Of a stretch of 64,000 bases of DNA, positions 57,936-64,000 are shown piece by piece. Each line of letters starts with the position of its first letter. Position 1 is the stretch's first letter. The notes beneath the pieces were generated by a model. The model did no database searches. It saw nothing but the letters and a program-made list of their open reading frames with translations, and had not been told where the DNA came from. A program made the position numbers and the translations under genes. Origin of the DNA: Luscinia megarhynchos (lineage: Eukaryota; Chordata; Aves; Passeriformes; Turdidae); the NCBI GenBank assembly GCA_034336665.1, contig CM067590.1:3009748-3073747 (forward strand). Reading direction: 5' to 3'.

Positions 57936-57942
57936 TTTTATG
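57936..57942 (-). promoter_or_regulatory. possible CFD TATA-like element
   Basis: The minus strand reads GGACATAAAAGCG, with ATAAAAG about 110 bp upstream of the CFD ATG, predicting a start site near 57910. A second TATA-like word (TTTATAAG) lies at about 58030-58037. Which is used is not clear. Confidence 0.4.
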
Positions 57943-59600
57943 TCCAGTTTGGGGGCAGCGGGGGGGGCAGGAAAGGAGGGGGGCGGGGGGAGTTGGGGGG
58001 GTTTCCGCAGCGTGGGCTGAATGTTTTGAAATATTCAGCTTATAAAAGGGGTCAAGAGTTCCCAGCACAAACAGTGCGGGAGGAGGAAACAGCCCGGCCC
58101 AGCTGCCGGCCCTGGCACCCGCCGCCGGGGATTTCTGCGCCGGGGTTTTTAAGGCCGAAAAAGTTCAGGCTCTTGGCAGAAGAAAGCTCCGGCAAATTCT
58201 ATCCCCGCCCCCCCAGGAGAAGGGGCAGGGGCAGGGGCCAGGGTGGGTGCTGGGTGCCAGCTCGGGGGTGCCCCGGGACACAAACCCGTCCCGGCACCGG
58301 GGGGTTTCTGCAGGGCTGGGGGCAGCGGTGATGGGAGCGGTCATGGCAGCGACAGGGACGGTGTCCGGGATGCCGGTGGCGGTGGCAGCCCGGTCCCCTC
58401 TGCCTTTCTCCCCGGTGCCACTAAGCGGAGCCACCGCCTCGGCTCCCTCCCGGTCGCGGAGCCGCCCGGAGCCCCTCCCGGGCTCGTCCCCGGAGCCTCT
58501 CCCGCGCCCCTTGCCGGGATGGCCACCGTGGGTACCCACAGCTGGGTCCGGGCGCGCTCCCGACAGCGCAGCCGGGACCGAGCAGGGCTCCGGGGGACAC
58601 CCCGCAAGGTGCAGGAGCCCACCCTCTCCTTCTTTCCCTGCTGCACGAGCTTTTACAGCTCCGAGCTGCCGCATTCCCTTTGTCCGGCTGCGCCCCGGGC
58701 TCTGACCCTCCGGCCCCCCCAAGCCAATGGGCCCGCGGTCAGCGGGTCCCGGACACACGGGTGGGGAGGGGGCCGGGCGCTGGGGGTCCCCGGGGGCTCG
58801 GCTCCCCTCTGCAGCCGTGGCTTCGCCTCCCCCCTGTCCCCACGTGCTGGTGGCACATGGTGGGCAGGGGTCGGAGCACGCAGGGTGCCGGGGTTAGGGG
58901 AGGCGGCCGAGTCTGGGCTCAAACCAGGGATTTTGCGCAGGGGGAGAAGCTTAATCGCAGCTTCCAGGGATTCGGGATTTAGATGTTAAATACGCCCGGA
59001 GATTTCTGCCCACTTAGGGCCAAAAATGGAACAAGGACACCATGTGGAGCCCGAGCAGCTCAGAGCCCGGACAGGACCGTGAGAGGGTGGGCAGTGGGTG
59101 GCTGGGGGGAACAAGTGAGTGAGTGTGGGGTTCAGGGAATGGGGTACAGGGTGAGATTTTGGGTAGGGCACAGTGGAGATCCTCTGCAGAGCCAGGGCAG
59201 GGGCAGATGGGGCTGGGGTTCTGCTGCCTCTGCCAGGAGGCGCTGGGAGACTCTAGAAAGCAAAAGGGAGCTGCACCCACCTCCCCAGCCCCAAATTTGG
59301 GAGACACAAGGCACCTGCTTGAGGAGCTCTTGGCACGAGGCTCCTGCTGAGGGTGGTCCTGTGTTTGGGGCTACTCGTGAGTGGTCCAGGACTCCCCCCG
59401 AGCCCCTCCCCGAAGCACTGGGATGCCACGGGCAGGGCTGAGCCCAGGAGGGGCTGGCAGAGTTCTGGGGCGGTGAGTTCGGGGGTCACGCACCCCCGTG
59501 ATGTGGCACCCCCGTTTGGGCACCCCTCGGGTCCCCACAGGCCCAGGGCAAGGGAGGGGGCTCTGCAGGGCAGGAGGGGCTCTGGGGAGGGGGGCACCCC
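57943..59600. other. CFD-PLPPR3 intergenic region
   Basis: It is GC-rich with CpG-dense patches, especially at 58240-58760. I find no GDSGGP, AAHC or other serine protease exon and no RNA gene on either strand. Long open frames here are compositional. Confidence 0.6.
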
Positions 59601-59909
59601 CGCAACACGAGTTTGGATCGGGGGGCCGGCGGTGGAGAGAGTCCGGGTTGGGGGCGGCCCCGGGACCCTCTCGGTGCCTGGGAACGGTCCAGGGTGCGGA
59701 GCGGAGCGGAGGGAGGTCAGTCCCACGGCTGTCCTCGGCCCCGCCCGGCCCTTTGTCTCGCCTTTCTTCCCCGCCCCGACCTCCCGACCCCCCCGAACCC
59801 CCAGATCCCCATTCCCGGACCGGCGGGGGCTCGATGGGGGCTCGGCAGGGGCTCGGCGCCCCGGGAGGGGCCGGGGGCGGCGGGGCGGAGCGGGGGGGCG
59901 GCGGGCGAG

Positions 59910-60073
59910 GGAGGAGGAGGAGGAGGAGGAGGAGGAGGAGGCAGCGGGGGCGGAGGAAGCCGCCGCTCCCCGCGCTCCGCTGAGGCAGGAGCATCCCGGA
60001 TCCCGGGGACATCCCCCCCTCGCCGCCGCTCCCGCCGCCCCCCGCCCCGCTGCGCCCCGGGGACGCCGCTGAG
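59910..60073 (+). other. PLPPR3: probable non-coding first exon of PLPPR3
   Basis: CpG-rich sequence ends at a strong splice donor (GCTGAG|GTGAGT, 60073/60074). It would join the acceptor at 60690-60691, 44 nt before the coding start. The 5' end is unknown. A (GGA)n run lies at 59910-59941. Confidence 0.5.
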
Positions 60074-60735
60074 GTGAGTGGGGCGCACGGACCGGCACAA
60101 AGGGCCGCTCCTCCCTCCCCCGAAACCCCCTCCCCATCCCTCGGCCCGACCCCCGCCCGCGGCTGCGGCACGGTCCCTGCCAAGGGGAGGTTCCCCCGCT
60201 GCACCCCCCGCCCTCCCGGTTATACCCCCGGTTAATCCCCCGTTATTTCCTCCCTTTCATTGCCCCTCGCCCTTGCCCCTCGTTGCTCCATCCCCGTTTT
60301 CCTCCTCCCCACCCCATTTCGCAGCCTGGGCTCGGTGCAATCTCGTGGGGCTGGGCCGGGGGGCTCGGGGAACCCCATCCCCGGCCCAGCTCTGCGGGCG
60401 GCACACCCCCCCTGCACGCCCTCCGCAGCAGCCTCGCCGCCTGTCGCGATAGTGACCGCCTGTCGCGACAGACGAGCCTCCGCCCCACCTGTTGTCACAG
60501 CCCCTGGCTCGGCTGGGCACCCCCCGTTCCGGCTGTGTCTCTCTGGTGAGCGGGGGCAGTGGGGTGACCTGGGGGTGACCGGGAGTGGCGTGGGGTGCTC
60601 GTCCTCTTCCAGGCCCAGAAACTGGAGGGGTGACCAAGGGTGACCAGGGCTATCCATCCCCTGCCATGTGGTGACACTCGTGCCCCCACAGGGTGGAGGC
60701 ACAGCCCGGTAGGACCCCTGTGCCTGCCCAGGACC

Positions 60736-63700
60736 ATGATCCCCCCCAAGGAGAAAGCCCGCGCCCCCAAGGACAGCATGACACTCCTGCCCTGCTTCTA
60801 CTTCGTGGAGGTGGGTGTGGGGTGGGTTGGCACAGGGTGGGGGCTGGCAGGGGGCTCTGTCCCAGGCCCTGGCACAGCGGCTCAGTTCTGTGCCCGGTTC
60901 TGGTGGGGCTGTGTGGTGCCATCACTCCAGGGCCTCGTTGGTCCCCACAGCTGCCCATCGTGGCTTCCTCCGTTGTGACGCTCTATTTCCTGGAGCTGAC
61001 AGACCTCTTCAAGCCAGCCAAGGTGGGCTTCCAGTGCCATGACCGGGCTCTCTCCATGCCCTACGTGGAGACCAACGAGGAGCTCATCCCGCTGCTGATG
61101 CTGCTCAGCCTGGCCTTTGCTGCACCTGCTGCCTCGGTGCGTCCAGGCTTGTCCTGCCATGGGGGTCGGGACAGAGCCGGGGATTGGGGTCCTGGTGCCT
61201 GGCAGAGTCCAGCAACCATCAGGGGCTCTGCCAATAACCCACCTGAGCCAGTGGTTCCTTCCCAGATCATGGTCGGGGAGGGCATGGTGTACTGCCTGCA
61301 GTCCCGGCTGAAGGGCCGCGCTGGTGCCGAGGGCAGCATCAACGCCGGTGGCTGCAACTTCAACTCCTTCCTGCGCCGCACCGTCAGGTTTGTGGGTACG
61401 TTGTGCCACAGCCTGAGCAAGGACCTGGGGGCTGGAGGGGACATGGGGCCACCCTGGCTGTGATAGCTGGAGCATGACCCCTATCCAGACCCTGGACACA
61501 GCACTGGACCCATTCCAGTGGGTTCTCCAGGGCTGGATGAGTCCTGGTTGCCCCACATGGGATGGGGGTGACCTACTGTCCCATTCCTGCCATCCCCAGG
61601 TGTCCACGTGTTCGGGCTCTGTGCCACAGCCCTGGTGACAGATGTCATCCAGCTGGCCACTGGCTACCACGCTCCCTTCTTCCTGACTGTCTGCAAGCCC
61701 AACTACACACTTTTGGGCACCCCCTGCGACGCCAACCCCTACATCACCCAGGACATCTGCTCAGGCACCGACAAGCACGCCATCCTCTCTGCCAGGTACG
61801 TGCCAGGGGAGCCCTGTGCTGCACTGCCAGCCCTCCTGCCCTGTCCCAACCATGTCCTGTCTCCCTGCAGGAAGACCTTCCCATCCCAGCATGCGACACT
61901 CTCAGCTTTCGCTGCTGTCTATGTGTCGGTGAGTTCCCAGCACTGCCTGGCACGTGCCAGCTTGGGGCAGCATGAATCCCATGCCATGGGCAGCTCTGTC
62001 CCTCTCCTGTTGGCACAGACAAGCTCTGCCCAATATTCCTGTGCCTGTGCTGGGTGTGTGTGCAGGCACCTGCAGTCCCACATGCACCCAACAGCTCATG
62101 GCCAGGCCATGACTAACAGCCTGTTCCTGCCCCAGATGTATTTCAACTCCATCATCTCGGACAGCACCAAACTCCTCAAGCCCATCCTGGTCTTTGCCTT
62201 CGCCATCGCCGCCGGCATCTGTGGCCTGACCCAGATCACCCAGTACCGCAGCCACCCTGCCGATGTTTACGTGGGCTTCCTGATCGGCGCTGGCATTGCC
62301 GCCTACCTGGTGGGTGCAGGTGCTGCCCTTGGCCCAGGGAGGGGGCTAGGGGATGCTGGTGGGGCCCTTTGACTCCACACTCTCCATGGCAGCTGTGGCT
62401 ACCACATCCCTGGAGGTGTTCAAGGCCAGGCTGGACAGTGCTTGGAGCACCCTAGTGTAATGGAAGTTGTCCCTGCCTGTGGCAGGGTCATTGGACTAGA
62501 TGACCTTTAAAAGTCCTTTCCAACACAAACCATTCCAGAATTCTCTGCTTCCCCTTCCCACAGGCTTTCCATGCTGTTGGCAACTTCCGTGCCCCAACGG
62601 AGCGGGTCCCAACACAGGCACCGGCCAAGGACGCGCTGCGGGCGCTGACACAGCGGGGCCACGACTCTGTGTACCACCAGAACAAGTCAGTGAGCACCGA
62701 TGAGCTGAACCCCCAGGCGCGGCTGGAGGAGGCTGCACGGCCGGTGCCGCGGGAGAAGAACTCGCTGGGCAGCCTGAAGCGGGCCAGTGTGGACGTGGAC
62801 CTGCTGGCCCCCCGCAGCCCTATGGGCAAGGAGAACATGGTGACCTTCAGCAACACCCTGCCCCGCGTCAACACCCCGTCCATGGATGACCCTGCGCGGC
62901 GCCACATGACCATCCACGTCCCCGTGGACGCCTCCCGCTCGAAGCAGCTCATCACGGAGTGGAAGCAGAAGTCTCTGGAGGGCCGGAGCATGACGCTGGC
63001 GGAGGAGGCGGCTCAGGGCCGGGGTGTGGGGGAGCCCGGTGAGGAGGTGCCCCCCTCGCTGTACCCCACGGTGCAGGCGCGCTCGGCCGAGCGGGCGGCC
63101 ATGGGGCCCCGTGTGCTCATCCAGCCCCGGCCGGGCGCCTCGCAGCTGGTGCACATCCCCGAGGAGAGCCAGGCGGGCGCTGGGGCCGCGGCCGGCGGCG
63201 GGGCGGCCGTGAGAGCCAAGTGGGTGATGGTGGCCGAGAAGGGGGGAGCGCAGCGGGTGGCCAACCCCCCGCGCCTGATGCAGGTCATCGCCATGTCCAA
63301 GCAGCAGAGCCTCGTCTCTGTCACCCCCAAGCACTCAGAGACGTCCTCATCATCCACCAGCTCTGACTCCTCGCAGTACCGCTCGCCCTCCGAGCGGGAC
63401 AGCTCCAGCATCATCACCATCGACGCTCACGCCCCTCACCACCCTGTTGTCCACCTCTCTGCTGGCAACGGGCCCTGGGAGTGGAAGTCGGGGCCCAAGG
63501 GGCCAGATGGGCCAGACACCTACGAGCTGGGTGAGGTGGGGAAGGATTTCCACGGCTTCCGCCCAGCCAAGAGTGCCGGTGTCTCCCCTGGCTCCTCTGT
63601 CAGCGACATGGAGCAGGATGAGCCACGCTACGGCAGCCTGGCCACCATCCCGGGGGCAGCAGGGGGTGGTGGGGAGCGGGTGGAGGCCCCCCCCGAGGGG

Positions 63701-63826
63701 CTGCTGGCCACAGCCAGCCGTGACTCCACGCTGCGGAGGAAGCCGGCCGAGAGGGACGGGGCGGCGGACAGCGAGGTGGATCTGTACTACAAGAAGATGC
63801 AGGTGGGCCGCAGGTTTAAGGACTGA
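60736..63826 (+). CDS. PLPPR3: PLPPR3 (PRG2/LPPR3), phospholipid phosphatase-related protein 3 (seven coding exons)
   Basis: Exons: 60736-60810, 60951-61136, 61266-61395, 61600-61795, 61871-61928, 62136-62309, 62564-63826. The sum is 2082 nt, a 693-aa protein. The start is [15 protein letters not shown]. Six membrane spans fill residues ~18-275, followed by a ~420-residue cytosolic tail. The lipid-phosphatase motifs are degenerate: the C2 motif is PSQH (His203) instead of PSGH, and in C3 the Ser-Arg pair is replaced by Thr-Gln while His255 and Asp258 remain. It is therefore expected to be catalytically inactive, as is known for this family of neuronal membrane proteins that act in axon growth and branching. 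The tail keeps [20 protein letters not shown] and [18 protein letters not shown]. The long poly-Glu run I recall from mammals is absent. The 3'UTR continues past the window. Confidence 0.96.
62404..62545 (+). mobile_element. CR1 LINE 3' end in the last PLPPR3 intron
   Basis: The sequence has the typical CR1 3'-end order: CCTGGAGGTGTTCAAGGCCA, then GGCAGGGTCATTGGACTAGA, then TTTCCAACACAAACCATTCC and a terminal ATTCT-type end. It is 5'-truncated, as most CR1 copies are. It lies in plus orientation, and its end is about 18 bp before the exon-7 acceptor AG at 62562-62563. CR1 elements of this kind are abundant in birds. Confidence 0.93.
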
Positions 63827-64000
63827 GCCCCGGTGCCTTGCTGGGGCCCCATGCCCCTGCCCTGCTTTGGGGGGGCTCTGTGATGCCAGGGCCCCTCTGC
63901 AGGGGATGGCAGGACAGGGCTGGCTTTGCAGCATGGCCACTGTGGTCCTGAGCCAGCTGAGATGTCTGTGGAGCCCCCAGTATGGGACTCTGCTCTGGCA
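63827..64000 (+). other. PLPPR3: start of PLPPR3 3'UTR
   Basis: Sequence after the TGA at 63824-63826 up to the window edge. No poly(A) signal is seen in this part. Confidence 0.7.

Noticed and set aside
59253..60204. Open frames with poly-Glu, poly-Leu or poly-Pro runs near 59.9 kb
   Set aside because: They come from a (GGA)n run in the PLPPR3 5' region and are not conserved protein.

Overview
This window is a gene-dense, GC-rich piece of a bird nuclear genome, probably a passerine. The evidence is spliced genes with GT-AG introns, a CR1 LINE 3' end of the avian type, a solo LTR with a 5-bp target duplication, and seven protein genes that I recognise from the mammalian 19p13.3 neighbourhood (recalled from memory: GRIN3B, WDR18, ARID3A, KISS1R, R3HDM4, MED16, CFD, AZU1/PRTN3/ELANE, PLPPR3). 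The bird window keeps that order but lacks KISS1R and the neutrophil granule serine proteases.

Layout from left to right: GRIN3B (- strand, nine exons, 10-5450); a gene-free spacer; WDR18 (- strand, ten exons, 7861-15691); a ~50-bp-unit minisatellite; ARID3A (- strand, eight coding exons, 18424-34157, with a ~2-kb 3'UTR, an 11-kb intron and an upstream non-coding exon near 37.0 kb); a CpG-island divergent promoter; R3HDM4 (+ strand, eight exons, 37792-44196); a complete U6 snRNA gene (- strand, 45079-45185) head to head with MED16 (+ strand, fifteen exons, 45446-53833); a gene-free spacer; complement factor D, CFD (- strand, five exons, 56008-57826); a second spacer; PLPPR3 (+ strand, seven coding exons, 60736-63826, 3'UTR running off the window). 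I placed exon junctions by hand from splice consensus and reading-frame phase. Except at one ARID3A site and one MED16 junction, the phases add up to complete proteins close to the mammalian lengths.

The genes do not form a pathway. They include a glycine-binding NMDA receptor subunit, a ribosome-biogenesis WD40 protein, a B-lineage/E2F-linked ARID factor, an R3H-domain protein, a Mediator tail subunit, the alternative-complement activating protease and a neuronal phospholipid-phosphatase-related protein. What links them is conserved synteny and shared divergent promoters (ARID3A/R3HDM4 and U6/MED16).

The most notable points are the U6/MED16 divergent Pol III/Pol II promoter, whose octamer lies about 40 bp from the MED16 ATG; a 708-bp solo LTR that fills most of a once ~120-bp ARID3A intron; a broken retroviral Env transmembrane-subunit remnant in R3HDM4 intron 2; an apparent one-base frameshift in the first coding exon of ARID3A; and repeats or mobile-element remnants that repeatedly abut splice acceptors.
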